DNA of 64,000 nucleotides from Caballeronia arationis (lineage in GTDB: Bacteria; Pseudomonadota; Gammaproteobacteria; Burkholderiales; Burkholderiaceae), in assembly GCF_001544975.2 (NCBI RefSeq), contig NZ_FCOG02000036.1, positions 1 through 64,000 of the forward strand. The letters run 5' to 3'. The position numbers were made by a program, and so were the translations under genes. Below the pieces are notes generated by a model. The model did no database searches and was not told the origin of the DNA. It saw only the letters and a list, made by a program, of their open reading frames with translations. Shown here piece after piece: positions 44,801-54,178 of this stretch (the stretch's first letter is position 1; each line of letters begins with the position of its first letter).

Positions 44801-46207
44801 TCAGATTCGCCCATATAGCGCACGCGGACGGTCCTTGAGCGTGCTTGCCAGGAGCCGTAGCCCGCTCACAAGTTGCTCACGGCTGCTTGCGCATGCAAGG
44901 TTGATCCGCACGCCGTGCTCGATTTCCGAACGATCCACCGCAAACGCAGACGACGGCATGACGACGACGCCGCGCGCTTTGGCGTTCGCGGCGAAATCGT
45001 CGGCGCGCCACGGCAGCGGCAGCTTGAGCCAGACAAACATGCACGCCGGGTCCGCCTGCAGCAGTTCCTGCGGCAACAGTTCGCGCGCCAGATCCTGGCG
45101 CGCGCGAATTTCCGCGAGTTGGGCATCCATGATGTGCTGCGCGGTGCCGTCCTCAATCCAGATCGACGCGATCAGCATCGACATCGGCGCGGGCATCCAT
45201 GCGGTGGTGCGCACGGCCTCCGCACAGAGCGCCGAATTGTCCGGCGGGCTCAGCAGATAACCGAGCCGCAAGCCAGGCGCGAGCACCTTCGATGTCGCGG
45301 CGATATGGAACGTCAGTTCGGGACACAGGCTCGCGATGGTCGGCAGGCGCTGCGAAACCAGCGGACCGTAGACATCGTCCTCGATGATCGCCACGCCGTG
45401 CCGTCGCGCGATATCGACGAGGGCCATGCGGCGTTCGAGGCTCATCGTCGTGACCGTCGGATTCTGCAGGTTCGGCACGGTGAAGATCGCCTTCACCGGC
45501 ATGCGACGGCAGACCCGTTCCACTTCATCGGTCAGGAGACCGTCGCGGTCGCTCGGGATGCCGACGATCTCGAACTGGAATACCGGCGCGAGCGCTTTCA
45601 GGCCGTAGTAGGTGAGCTGGTCGGCGAGGATCACGCCGTCCGTTCCGATCAGGCTGTTCAGCACCGCATACAGGCCGTGCTGCGCCCCGCTGGTGACCAC
45701 TACGTGCTCCGTTGCCGGCGAGAAACCGGGCGCCGCCATCCATCGCGCACCGGCGGCCCGCGCCCACGACGGCCCCTGCGGCGGCTGGTATTCCTGCAAC
45801 TGCGGATAACGGGGGTCGCGGGGCAACTCCGCGAGCGTTCGGGCGAGGCACGCAAGGAACTCGCCGGTGGCGGGCCGGTTGACGGTCAGGTCGATCGCGC
45901 CATTGCTTGCAGGCTGCTGTGCCTGCTCGACGCTCGGCATCGCGCCGCCGGTCACGAGCGAGCCGCGCCGCTTGCTCCCGATCACGAGCCCGCGCAACTG
46001 CAATTCCTTGTACGCACGCGACACGGTCGACACGTTGATGCCCAGTTCGCTCGCGAGCTGGCGCTGCGGCGGCAGCCGGCTGCCGGGCGGGTAGACGCCG
46101 CTGCGAATCTCGCTCTCGATCGAACTCGACACCTCGATGTACGTCGACCGCTTGGCCGTGGCCGGCGCGCCGTTGGCGCTGCGCGCCGGATCTTTGTTGG
46201 AAGCCAT
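44801..46207 (-). CDS. MocR-type regulator (GntR HTH fused to aminotransferase domain)
   Basis: A 468-residue protein. The N-terminal GntR wHTH (residues 25-90, LASELGINVSTVSRAYKEL) is joined to a fold-type I aminotransferase domain with the PLP lysine in AATSKVLAPGLRLGYL and the Asp/Tyr in IIEDDVYGPL. MocR proteins sense an amino acid or PLP. It is divergent from a permease/oxidase/binding-protein operon, so it likely controls amino-acid uptake and breakdown. ATG 46207 with GGAGA 11 bp ahead is chosen. Confidence 0.9.
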   Translation of the reverse strand: MASNKDPARSANGAPATAKRSTYIEVSSSIESEIRSGVYPPGSRLPPQRQLASELGINVSTVSRAYKELQLRGLVIGSKRRGSLVTGGAMPSVEQAQQPASNGAIDLTVNRPATGEFLACLARTLAELPRDPRYPQLQEYQPPQGPSWARAAGARWMAAPGFSPATEHVVVTSGAQHGLYAVLNSLIGTDGVILADQLTYYGLKALAPVFQFEIVGIPSDRDGLLTDEVERVCRRMPVKAIFTVPNLQNPTVTTMSLERRMALVDIARRHGVAIIEDDVYGPLVSQRLPTIASLCPELTFHIAATSKVLAPGLRLGYLLSPPDNSALCAEAVRTTAWMPAPMSMLIASIWIEDGTAQHIMDAQLAEIRARQDLARELLPQELLQADPACMFVWLKLPLPWRADDFAANAKARGVVVMPSSAFAVDRSEIEHGVRINLACASSREQLVSGLRLLASTLKDRPRALYGRI

Positions 46208-46241
46208 GGGCTGTCGTGTCTCCATACAAAACATGCTTTGT

Positions 46242-46254
46242 CCGCATCATGCGG
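46242..46254. promoter_or_regulatory. Palindrome close to the MocR start
   Basis: CCGCATCATGCGG is a perfect 6-1-6 palindrome about 35 bp upstream of the MocR start codon. It may be an autoregulatory site. Confidence 0.4.
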
Positions 46255-46369
46255 AGGTTTTGCAGATTCTAACCTACATAAGACTCGCTGCAAGGCTCAC
46301 AGATTGGGCAACCGGGTGTCCAATGCCGGCAAACAGCGTACCGGGCGCGGTCTAGGGAAAATGCTGAGG

Positions 46370-46413
46370 CCACACAATGTGGTTTTTAATTGCACACAAA
46401 AAAATATTGTGTG
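46370..46413. promoter_or_regulatory. CACACAAT repeat cluster upstream of the permease operon
   Basis: CACACAAT at 46371, CACACAA at 46393 and the inverted ATTGTGTG at 46406-46413 fall within 44 bp. The last two form 7-bp arms around a 7-bp spacer; the first is also the centre of CCACACAATGTGG. MocR proteins often bind such repeated sites. Confidence 0.5.
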
Positions 46414-46505
46414 ATTCTGATATCAGAGTTTGTCTGGTGTGCCTGAACCATCCGGTTCGAGTGTATGGCCGGACAGTGCCTGAAACCTTTCGCAGGAGCG
46501 TCCCG

Positions 46506-47954
46506 ATGTCCGTTTCCGAATCGAATCAATCCGAAAACCCGCCGAAGCTCGGCTCCGCGCTGCGCCAGCGCCACGTAACGATGATCGCGCTCGGCGGCAT
46601 CATCGGCGCAGGACTCTTCGTCGGCAGCAGCGCGACGCTCAACTCGGTCGGCCCGGCCGCGTGCGTGTCTTATCTCGTCGCGGGCATCGTCGTGCTGATG
46701 GTCATGCGCATGCTCGGCGAGATGGCGCTCGCGGTGCCGGGCGTCAGCTCCTTCACCGAATATGCGCGCATCGGCCTCGGCAACTGGGCGGGCTTCACGA
46801 GCGGCTGGCTCTACTGGTATTTCTGGGTGATCGTCGTGGCCGTCGAGGCCGTGGCCGGCGCGGCGATCCTTCAGCGCTGGATTCCGGCTCCGGTCTGGGT
46901 GATCGGGCTCGTGCTGCTGTCGGTCTTGACCGTGGTCAACCTGCTTTCCGTGAAGTCATACGGTGAATTCGAGTTCTGGTTCGCGTCGATCAAGGTCGCC
47001 GCGATCATCGTTTTCATCGCGATCGGCGCGTCGTACGTATTCGGCTTCGGCCATGCTGGCGATGCGGCAGCGAATCTCACGGCCCATCGCGGCTTCCTGC
47101 CGTTCGGCGCGATGTCCGTGTTCGCCGCCGTGCCGACGGTCATCTTCGCGGTCGGCGGCGCGGAAATCGCGACCATCGCCGCCGCCGAGTCGGACGATCC
47201 CGCCAAGAGCGTCGCCGCGATGACGCGCTCGGTGATCCTGCGCGTCATCACGTTTTACGTCGGCTCGATGTTCCTGATTGCCTGCATCGTGCCGTGGACG
47301 AGCATCGTCACCGGACATTCGCCGTTCGTCGCCGCGCTCGAAACAATGCGGATCCCCGGCGCAGCCGACATCATGAACGCGATCGTGCTGGTGGCCGTCC
47401 TGTCCGCGCTGAATTCGGGCCTGTATGTATCGTCGCGAATCCTGTTCCGGCTCGCCGAGCGCGGCGACGCGCCGAAATCGCTGCTGAACCTGACGCCCAA
47501 TAAGGTGCCGCGGCTTGCGGTTCTGTTGAGCAGTGTCGTCGGCTATGTGGCGATCGTTGCGGCCATCGTGTCGCCGCAGGGCGTGTTCCTGTTCCTGGTG
47601 AACGCGTCCGGCGCCGTGATGCTGTTCGTGTATCTCGCTACCGCGCTGGCGCAGATTCGCATCCGCCGTCGCATCGAGCGCGACTCGCCGGAGCGTCTGA
47701 CGCTGAAGATGTGGCTTTTTCCGTGGCTTTCGTATGCGGTGGTGGCGGCGATTATCGGCGTGCTGGCCGCGATGGGTGCCGATTCCGCGCTGCGCCCGCA
47801 ACTGATGGCGAGCCTCGCGAGTCTGGCAGTGGCATCGGCGGCTTATCTGCTGGCGGCGAAGCGTCATCCGCGAGCCGGGACGAGCGGGTCGGAGGACACG
47901 GCCACCGGCTACCGCTCGCAGAGCGCGAAGCCAGCGCTCGGAGGGCGCCAGTGA
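46506..47954 (+). CDS. Amino-acid permease (APC family, GabP/AnsP-like)
   Basis: A 482-residue carrier with 12 predicted helices. The start LGSALRQRHVTMIALGGIIG, followed by GLFVGSS, is the typical amino-acid transporter opening (substrate-binding GGIIGAGLF). It imports an amino acid by proton symport. ATG 46506 has AGGAGCG ahead. It overlaps the next start by one base (TGATG). Confidence 0.9.
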   Translation: MSVSESNQSENPPKLGSALRQRHVTMIALGGIIGAGLFVGSSATLNSVGPAACVSYLVAGIVVLMVMRMLGEMALAVPGVSSFTEYARIGLGNWAGFTSGWLYWYFWVIVVAVEAVAGAAILQRWIPAPVWVIGLVLLSVLTVVNLLSVKSYGEFEFWFASIKVAAIIVFIAIGASYVFGFGHAGDAAANLTAHRGFLPFGAMSVFAAVPTVIFAVGGAEIATIAAAESDDPAKSVAAMTRSVILRVITFYVGSMFLIACIVPWTSIVTGHSPFVAALETMRIPGAADIMNAIVLVAVLSALNSGLYVSSRILFRLAERGDAPKSLLNLTPNKVPRLAVLLSSVVGYVAIVAAIVSPQGVFLFLVNASGAVMLFVYLATALAQIRIRRRIERDSPERLTLKMWLFPWLSYAVVAAIIGVLAAMGADSALRPQLMASLASLAVASAAYLLAAKRHPRAGTSGSEDTATGYRSQSAKPALGGRQ

Positions 47955-49186
47955 TGTCGAGCGTTGCCATTGTCGGAGCGGGATTCATCGGACTCGCGAG
48001 CGCCGCCTGGCTGATGCGCGACGGCCACCGCGTCACGATCTTCGATCCATCGGGCGTCGGGCAGGGCGCGTCGTTCGGCAACGCCGGAACCTTCGCGCAC
48101 TACGCGTGCATTCCGGTGAACAACCCCTCGGTGTTTCGTGATTTGCCGCGCTTTCTGATGTCGAGCGACAGCCCGTTTCGATTGCGCTGGGGATATCTGC
48201 CGCATCTCGCGCCGTGGCTCGCGCGTTTCATGATGAGTTCGCTGCCGCGCCGCTATGAGGCGAGCGTCGGCGCATTGGCGGCGCTGCTCGAATGCGCGCA
48301 GGACGGCTACGCGCCGTTGCTCGCGGACGCTGAACTGGCGAGCTTCGTGCGCCTGCGCGAGTGCCTTTATCTCTATTCGAATGCGGCGTCTTTCGATGCC
48401 GCCCGGCCCGCGCTCGATCTGCGAAAGAAGTTCGGCGTCGCGTTCAACGTGCTCGGCGGCGACGACATCCGCGCGCTTGAACCGGCACTCGCGCCGATCT
48501 TCGCGCGCGGCGTGTTGTTCACCGATAGCTGGCATTTCTCGGACCCGCAAGGTTTCTTGCAGACGTTGTACCAACGGCTCACGGCTCAGGGGCTTTCGCT
48601 TGAACGCTCGAAGGTCAACGCCGTCCAGCCGTCCGCAGATGGCGCCACGCTGACCGTCGACGGCGCAGTCCGGCGCTTCGACCACGTCGTGATCGCGACG
48701 GGCGCCCGCTCCGCCGAATTCGCCGCACAGTGCGGCGACAAGGTGCCGCTCGATACCGAGCGCGGCTATCACGTTCGTTATCCCGGCGCGTCGCAACTGA
48801 TCTCGCGGCCTGTCGGCTGGGCCGAACGCGGCTTCTACATGACGCCGATGGCAGACGGACTTCGCGTGGCCGGAACGGTCGAACTCGCCGGTTTCAGTGA
48901 GACGCGCAACCGTTCGCTCCTCGACCTGCTGACTTTTTCGTCGAAGCGCGCGCTGCCCGCGCTCGGCACACCGGACAGTGACTGCCTCGGCTTTCGTCCG
49001 ACGCTGCCCGACGGCGTGCCGGTACTCGGCCATTCCAGTGCGAGCGAGCGGATCGTCTATGCGTTCGGACATCAGCATCTCGGATTGACGCTTGCTGGCG
49101 TGAGCGGCCGCATCGTCGCCGATCTGGTCGCGCGACGAACGCCTCCACTTGACCTGACGCGCTATGGCGCGGCGCGCTTTCGCTGA
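47954..49186 (+). CDS. FAD-dependent D-amino-acid dehydrogenase (DadA-like)
   Basis: A 410-residue DAO-family flavoprotein. The N-terminal AIVGAGFIGLASAAWLMRDG binds FAD, GASFGNAGTFAHYACIPV is typical of DadA-like enzymes, and the C-terminal FGHQHLGLTLAGVSGRIVADL closes the FAD site. It would oxidise the amine of a D-amino acid or a related imino acid in the membrane electron chain. Translation is coupled with the permease gene. Confidence 0.9.
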   Translation: MSSVAIVGAGFIGLASAAWLMRDGHRVTIFDPSGVGQGASFGNAGTFAHYACIPVNNPSVFRDLPRFLMSSDSPFRLRWGYLPHLAPWLARFMMSSLPRRYEASVGALAALLECAQDGYAPLLADAELASFVRLRECLYLYSNAASFDAARPALDLRKKFGVAFNVLGGDDIRALEPALAPIFARGVLFTDSWHFSDPQGFLQTLYQRLTAQGLSLERSKVNAVQPSADGATLTVDGAVRRFDHVVIATGARSAEFAAQCGDKVPLDTERGYHVRYPGASQLISRPVGWAERGFYMTPMADGLRVAGTVELAGFSETRNRSLLDLLTFSSKRALPALGTPDSDCLGFRPTLPDGVPVLGHSSASERIVYAFGHQHLGLTLAGVSGRIVADLVARRTPPLDLTRYGAARFR

Positions 49187-49285
49187 ACAGCTTTTCGAAT
49201 TAACCGAAACACCGGCCTCGACGCGTCGCGCATCGAATCAGCCGTACCTCAACACCGCGCGACTTCACTCATACAGGAGCGCATC

Positions 49286-50437
49286 ATGAATCGCCGTCAT
49301 TGGCTTTTGAGTCTGGCCGCATGTCTGGCGGTCGCGCCCATGCAGGCAACCTGGGCGGCCGATCCGGAAGTCGTCAAGATTGGCTTTGCCGGGCCGCTGA
49401 CCGGTCCGGTCGCACGCGTCGGAAAGGATCTGCAGTACGGTGCGCAACTCGCGATAGACGAGGAGAACGCGAAGCACCCGACCGTCGGCGGCAAGCCGGT
49501 CAAATTCGAACTCGATGTGTACGACGATCAGGCCGATCCGCGCGTCGCGATCCAGGTCGCGCAGAAGATGGTCGATAGCGGTGTGGTGGGTGTGATCGGC
49601 CACTACAACTCGGGCTGCAGCATTCCGGCGTCGACGGTCTATCATCAGGCCAATGTGGCGATGATCACACCGGGGTCGACGAATCCCCAATTGACGAAGC
49701 AGGGCTTCAGAAACGTGTTCCGCACGATGGGGCATGACGGCGTGGGCGGGGTGGTGGCGGGACACTTCGTGGTCGAACAGATGAAGGCGAAGCGCATCGG
49801 CATCATCGATGACCGGACAGCCTTCGGGCAAGGCCTCGCGGACGCCTTCGAGAAAGGCGCGAAGGAAGCGAACGGCAACATCGTCGCGCGCGAGTTCACC
49901 AACGACAAGGCCGTCGATTTTCGCGCGATCCTGACCACGCTCAAGAGCAAGAACGTCGACCTGATCTTCTTCGGGGGGCTGGATGAGCAGGGCGCGATGC
50001 TCGTCAAGCAGATGCGCTCGCTCGGCATGCAGGCGCAACTCTTTGGCGCGGGCGCGTTGAAGAGCAACGCGTTCCTGCAGATCGCCGGCGCGGCAGGCAA
50101 CGGCACGCAGGATCTGGAGCCGGGCCCGGCGCTCGACAAGCTGCCTGCCGCGCAGGAGTTCGGCAAGCGCTACAAGGTGCGCTTCAATCAGGACGTCGAG
50201 CTGTATGCGCCGTTCGCGTATGACGCCGTGCTGGCCATGATCAAGGCGATTCACGATGCGAATTCACTCGATCGCGCCAAGATCGTGGAGAGCCTGGCGA
50301 AGGTCAATGTGACGGGGGTGACGGGCAAGATCACGTTCGATCCGAACGGCGATCTGATCAAACCGCCCTATACGCTTTTCGAGGTCGAACAAGGGCAGTG
50401 GAAGAGTCTTCGGACCGTGGGCGGCAGCGGCGTATAG
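49286..50437 (+). CDS. Branched-chain-type ABC transporter substrate-binding protein (LivK-like)
   Basis: A 383-residue Peripla_BP_6 protein. The signal peptide covers residues 1-24 (cleavage TWA-AD), then VVKIGFAGPLTGPVARVGKD. GHYNSGCSIPASTVY and MITPGSTNPQLT are ligand-contact regions of LivJ/K. The ABC subunits are not in the window. It follows the DadA-like gene by 99 bp, suggesting a second uptake route for the same substrate class. Confidence 0.9.
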   Translation: MNRRHWLLSLAACLAVAPMQATWAADPEVVKIGFAGPLTGPVARVGKDLQYGAQLAIDEENAKHPTVGGKPVKFELDVYDDQADPRVAIQVAQKMVDSGVVGVIGHYNSGCSIPASTVYHQANVAMITPGSTNPQLTKQGFRNVFRTMGHDGVGGVVAGHFVVEQMKAKRIGIIDDRTAFGQGLADAFEKGAKEANGNIVAREFTNDKAVDFRAILTTLKSKNVDLIFFGGLDEQGAMLVKQMRSLGMQAQLFGAGALKSNAFLQIAGAAGNGTQDLEPGPALDKLPAAQEFGKRYKVRFNQDVELYAPFAYDAVLAMIKAIHDANSLDRAKIVESLAKVNVTGVTGKITFDPNGDLIKPPYTLFEVEQGQWKSLRTVGGSGV

Positions 50438-50468
50438 GCGGCAGGCGGCCGCGAAACGGCTGTTTCCA

Positions 50469-50522
50469 GGACTGGACGTGCAGCATGCCCCCGCGGGCGG
50501 AAGCTGCACGATCCAGTCTTTG
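50469..50522 (+). terminator. Terminator of the permease operon
   Basis: GGACTGGACGTGCAGC (50469-50484) pairs with GCTGCACGATCCAGTC (50503-50518) apart from one bulged base, followed by TTT. A long, stable stem just after the LivK-like stop. Confidence 0.65.
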
Positions 50523-51216
50523 CCTGATGCTCAATGGCGGTTATGCGAGAGAGAACAGAAGCTGCGCCTCATCAGGTGCCGAACGGTTTCCGTCGCAATC
50601 GTCAAGCCGTGATATTCGCGCAGCTTCTCGCATCACACTGAAGCGCGTGGCGAGCGATGCCGTAATCCAGATTGCAAAATCGCGGCTGCGTGATAATCGA
50701 AGGACTGGCAACATTCGCATCGCGCACATGATATCTGGCGCGTTATCGCGACAAAACCGAAGTACGTCCAATCGCCGTTTCTCACTATCTGGGCGCGGTG
50801 AGACGCACGTTTGCACAGATCGTGCTGGCGTAAGGTTGCGTGCAACTCGCTGTGTTCTTGCTTAATTCGGCCGTGTCGAAGTTCAGGTGATTGGCGTCCA
50901 GCGTATGGATCGATCACAACGTCGCTGAAATAAACTTTCGAACTTGATTAACCGAATCGATGATCTATAAAGAACAGGTCGACAAGCGCGAGTCATCCGC
51001 TTGCAGGATCAGTCTCCAGCGTGTTCGCTAACCAAACCCAGCGCCGCTTGTCGAACGAATCATCTCCCGCCGCTTTCCACCGTGTCAGTTGCATGTCATT
51101 GAGCGATCCGACACGCGAACAATAAGTCTTATCAAAGTCGAGCCGGTGCATCGCGTTTTCGAATGCGACATCACCTCTTCCAATGTAATTCTGATGTTTG
51201 CGAATCGGAGCGCAAC
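50523..51216. other. Intergenic region, about 694 bp
   Basis: A lower-GC stretch between the operon terminator and aqpZ. Open frames here are short and unlike proteins. Nothing else is recognised; it includes the aqpZ promoter region. Confidence 0.4.
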
Positions 51217-51957
51217 ATGCAAATGAAACAGCGTTTTCTCGCGGAAATGTTCGGTACTTTCTGGCTCGTTCTCGGAGGGTGCGGCAGCGCCGTACTCGCA
51301 GCGAAATTCCCTGAAACGGGGATAGGCTTTGCGGGTGTTTCGCTTGCCTTCGGCTTGACGGTCCTGACGATGGCCTACGCCCTCGGCCATATTTCCGGAG
51401 CGCACTTGAATCCCGCAGTGAGCGTCGGACTCGCCGTTGCAGGACGCCTTCCGATTCGTGATCTGGGTCCATATGTCGTCGCGCAAGTTGTCGGCGGCAT
51501 ACTCGGTGCGTTCGTGCTCTCTGTCATTGCAAATGGAGCGCCCGGCTTCGACGCGGCGGCAGGCGGCTTTGCAACAAACGGCTACGGCGCGTATTCGCCC
51601 GGACATTATTCATTGCTGGCGTGCCTTGCATGCGAAGTGGTGATGACGTTCTTCTTCGTAATCGTCATTCTCGGCGCGACAGACGGGCGAGCAATCTCGG
51701 GGTTCGCGCCGCTCGCGATCGGCCTTTGCCTGACCTTGATTCACCTCATCTCGATTCCGGTCACGAATACGTCTGTGAATCCCGCACGTTCAACGGGGCC
51801 CGCAGTGATCGTCGGCGGGGCGGCGCTGTCGCAGCTCTGGCTTTTCTGGGTCGCGCCCCTTATCGGAGCCTGCATTGCAGGCTTCCTCTACCCGAGGATA
51901 TTTCCGGAGACGAACGTGGCGGTCGCGCCCGGACCACTGGCGATCGATGCACCTTGA
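51217..51957 (+). CDS. aqpZ: Aquaporin Z
   Basis: A 246-residue channel with six helices. Both NPA motifs are there (HLNPAVSVG and SVNPARSTGPA). The water-selective filter is suggested by the His in LIHLISIPVTNTSVNPAR, as in E. coli AqpZ. It conducts water across the inner membrane. ATG 51217 has CGGAGCG ahead; an earlier frame start lacks one. Confidence 0.95.
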   Translation: MQMKQRFLAEMFGTFWLVLGGCGSAVLAAKFPETGIGFAGVSLAFGLTVLTMAYALGHISGAHLNPAVSVGLAVAGRLPIRDLGPYVVAQVVGGILGAFVLSVIANGAPGFDAAAGGFATNGYGAYSPGHYSLLACLACEVVMTFFFVIVILGATDGRAISGFAPLAIGLCLTLIHLISIPVTNTSVNPARSTGPAVIVGGAALSQLWLFWVAPLIGACIAGFLYPRIFPETNVAVAPGPLAIDAP

Positions 51958-52460
51958 TAATCGCTATCCGGCGCCATTCGACCTATGGCTTGAATGCTTG
52001 AGCGACTCAAGGACGTACGGGGACACAAAGGAATGGAACCGTAGCGCTCGGCCACCTCGGCTGGGCGAGTGGCGGGTTCAACTCGGAAGCGACGATAACC
52101 GCGCCGCTAGCGCGGCAGGCATGAACGAACGCTTCGCCCAGTGGAACGATTACTCGATAATCGCTTCGATCAAGCGGGGGCCGCGTTGCGCCATCTGAAC
52201 TTGCACTCGTCCGGCGTTCCGGCAGCTACGTGAGTCGAAGCTGTCAGGCCTGGATCATGATCGCGTCAACAGCGTTAGGCTTCGATGTCGGCCCAGGCTT
52301 CATGAAGCAGCCCGAGTCAACCTGACTTGTGAATGGGCGTTTGTGGAAGAGCGTTTAATACATGTTGCCGTTGAAGGACGATGGAAGAGCCTCCCTGTTC
52401 TGCATCAACCTGCCTCTGTGGGAGAGTAGGCCAGTGGCTCGCCCACGGGGATGGCCACGG
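51958..52460. other. Intergenic region, about 503 bp
   Basis: It lies between two convergent genes. Short frames only; no gene, RNA or clear terminator that I can support. Confidence 0.4.
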
Positions 52461-53873
52461 TCACTCCTCATCCTTCTGCAATTGGGCCGCGGCATGACGC
52501 AATGCAGTACGCAATCCTTCTTCGACGACGGGGTGATAGAACGGCATCGCCAGCATTGCATCGACAGTGAGGTGCATCTGCAGCGCCCAGGAAAGCAGAT
52601 GCGCAATATGTTCGGCGTCCGGCCCGATCCATTCCGCTCCCGCGAAGCGGCGCGTCGCCTTGTCCACGTACACGTGCATCAGTCCGCGATTGCGCAACAT
52701 CACGCGGCTGCGGCCCTGGTCTTCGAAGCTCACTTCGCCCGTCACGAACGAATCGGCGGCGAGATCGGCGTAACGCGTGCCGACCATCGCGATGCCAGGC
52801 TCCGAGAACACCACAGAGATCGGCGCGCGGCGCACGAGCGGCTTCACGAGCGGATTCGCGTCACGATACTGCGCTGCGTTTTCACCCGCGGCACGGCCTT
52901 CGTCGGCGGCTTCGTGCAGGAGTGGCAGCACGTTGTTCGCGTCGCCGGCAATGAACACCGGATGCCTGGGGGCTTGCAACGTCACGGGATCGAAGATGGG
53001 CACGCCGCGCGCATCGAGTTCGAGCGTCGTGTTGTGCAGGGCAAGCTTGTCGACATTGGGCCGACGGCCCGCCGTGATCAACACGTAGTCGAACGTGTCT
53101 TCACGCAGTTCGCCCTCGCTGTCGCGATAGCGCAGATGCACGCTGTCGCCTTCGCGCGTGGCCGCTTCCACTTGGGCATGCGGCTCGAAATGGAACGATT
53201 CGCTGAACACCTGCTGCGCGTAGCGCCTGATCGCCGGGTCGCTCAACGGACCGACACGGCCGCGCGCGCCGAGCATCGTCACGTCGACGCCGAGCCACGC
53301 GAGCGCCTGGCCCAACTCCAGCCCGATGACGCCCGCGCCGACCACGGCCACCTTGCGCGGCAGATCGTCCCACGCGAACACGTCGTCGTTGACGATCGCG
53401 CGGTCGCCGAGCGCACGGTACATCGCCGGCACGTACGGCGACGAGCCTGTCGCGATGACGATGCTTTTCGCGTGCACGCGGGTGTGGTCGCCGACCTGAA
53501 GCACATTGTCGTCGATGAAGTGCGCATAGCCGATCAGCCGCTCCTCAGCGGGAATGTTTCCCGTCGCCTCGACGACGAAACCCACGAAGCGGTCGCGTTC
53601 GCCTTTGACACGCGCCATCACTTCGCGTCCGTCGATCCGCACGGCGCCGTCGACGTGCACGCCGAACGGCGCCGTGCTGCGCGCTGCATGCGCTGCTTCG
53701 GCGGCGGCAATCAGCAGCTTCGACGGCATACAGCCGACGCGTGCACACGTCGTTCCGTAAGCGCCTCCTTCGATCAGCACGACACTCGCTCCTGCTGCTT
53801 TCGCAGCGCGAAGAGCGGGCAGACCGGCGCTGCCGGCGCCAATTACAGCCACATCGATATGAAGCGTCTTCAT
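52461..53873 (-). CDS. Dihydrolipoyl dehydrogenase-like disulfide reductase
   Basis: A 470-residue pyridine nucleotide-disulfide oxidoreductase. FAD-binding GAGSAGLPALRAAKAAG, the redox pair in TTCARVGCMPSK, the NAD(P)-binding GAGVIGLELGQALAWLG and the C-terminal YHPVVEEGLRTALR (His-Glu pair) are all present. It resembles lone E3-type enzymes, not those of the pyruvate or oxoglutarate complexes; no acyltransferase gene is adjacent. Role likely in thiol redox balance. Confidence 0.9.
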   Translation of the reverse strand: MKTLHIDVAVIGAGSAGLPALRAAKAAGASVVLIEGGAYGTTCARVGCMPSKLLIAAAEAAHAARSTAPFGVHVDGAVRIDGREVMARVKGERDRFVGFVVEATGNIPAEERLIGYAHFIDDNVLQVGDHTRVHAKSIVIATGSSPYVPAMYRALGDRAIVNDDVFAWDDLPRKVAVVGAGVIGLELGQALAWLGVDVTMLGARGRVGPLSDPAIRRYAQQVFSESFHFEPHAQVEAATREGDSVHLRYRDSEGELREDTFDYVLITAGRRPNVDKLALHNTTLELDARGVPIFDPVTLQAPRHPVFIAGDANNVLPLLHEAADEGRAAGENAAQYRDANPLVKPLVRRAPISVVFSEPGIAMVGTRYADLAADSFVTGEVSFEDQGRSRVMLRNRGLMHVYVDKATRRFAGAEWIGPDAEHIAHLLSWALQMHLTVDAMLAMPFYHPVVEEGLRTALRHAAAQLQKDEE

Positions 53874-54178
53874 GATGTCTCTCGTTCGGACGGGCGAGTG
53901 GTGAAGGTTAGCGGTTTGTGCCGCTCACCGTTGCCGTCCAGTAGGATTGGGTTGCACTGCACAGTTCCCACTGTACGGTTCGGCGTCCGTCGTGCTAATC
54001 CTCGAACGATTCAAAAACATGCTCATTCGGCTCAAACGAATCTGCTCAGATTTTCGGTAGCTGGGGAAGGGGGAGCGGGCGCGTCGCAGGCGGTAAGAGA
54101 TGCATGCGGAAGGACGAACAAGGGTGCAGTCGGATGCAGTTCATCCATCAATTGCCCAGCGTCGGGTCCAGCACGACT
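53874..54178. other. Intergenic region upstream of the disulfide reductase gene
   Basis: About 305 bp with the reductase promoter. ACAGT-TCCC-ACTGT (53961-53974) is a small palindrome that may be a regulator site. No gene seen. Confidence 0.4.

Noticed and set aside
52420..52460. GTGGGAGAGTAGG, resembling the 3' part of 5S rRNA
   Set aside because: Only a dozen bases agree; no flanking 5S helices or rRNA genes.
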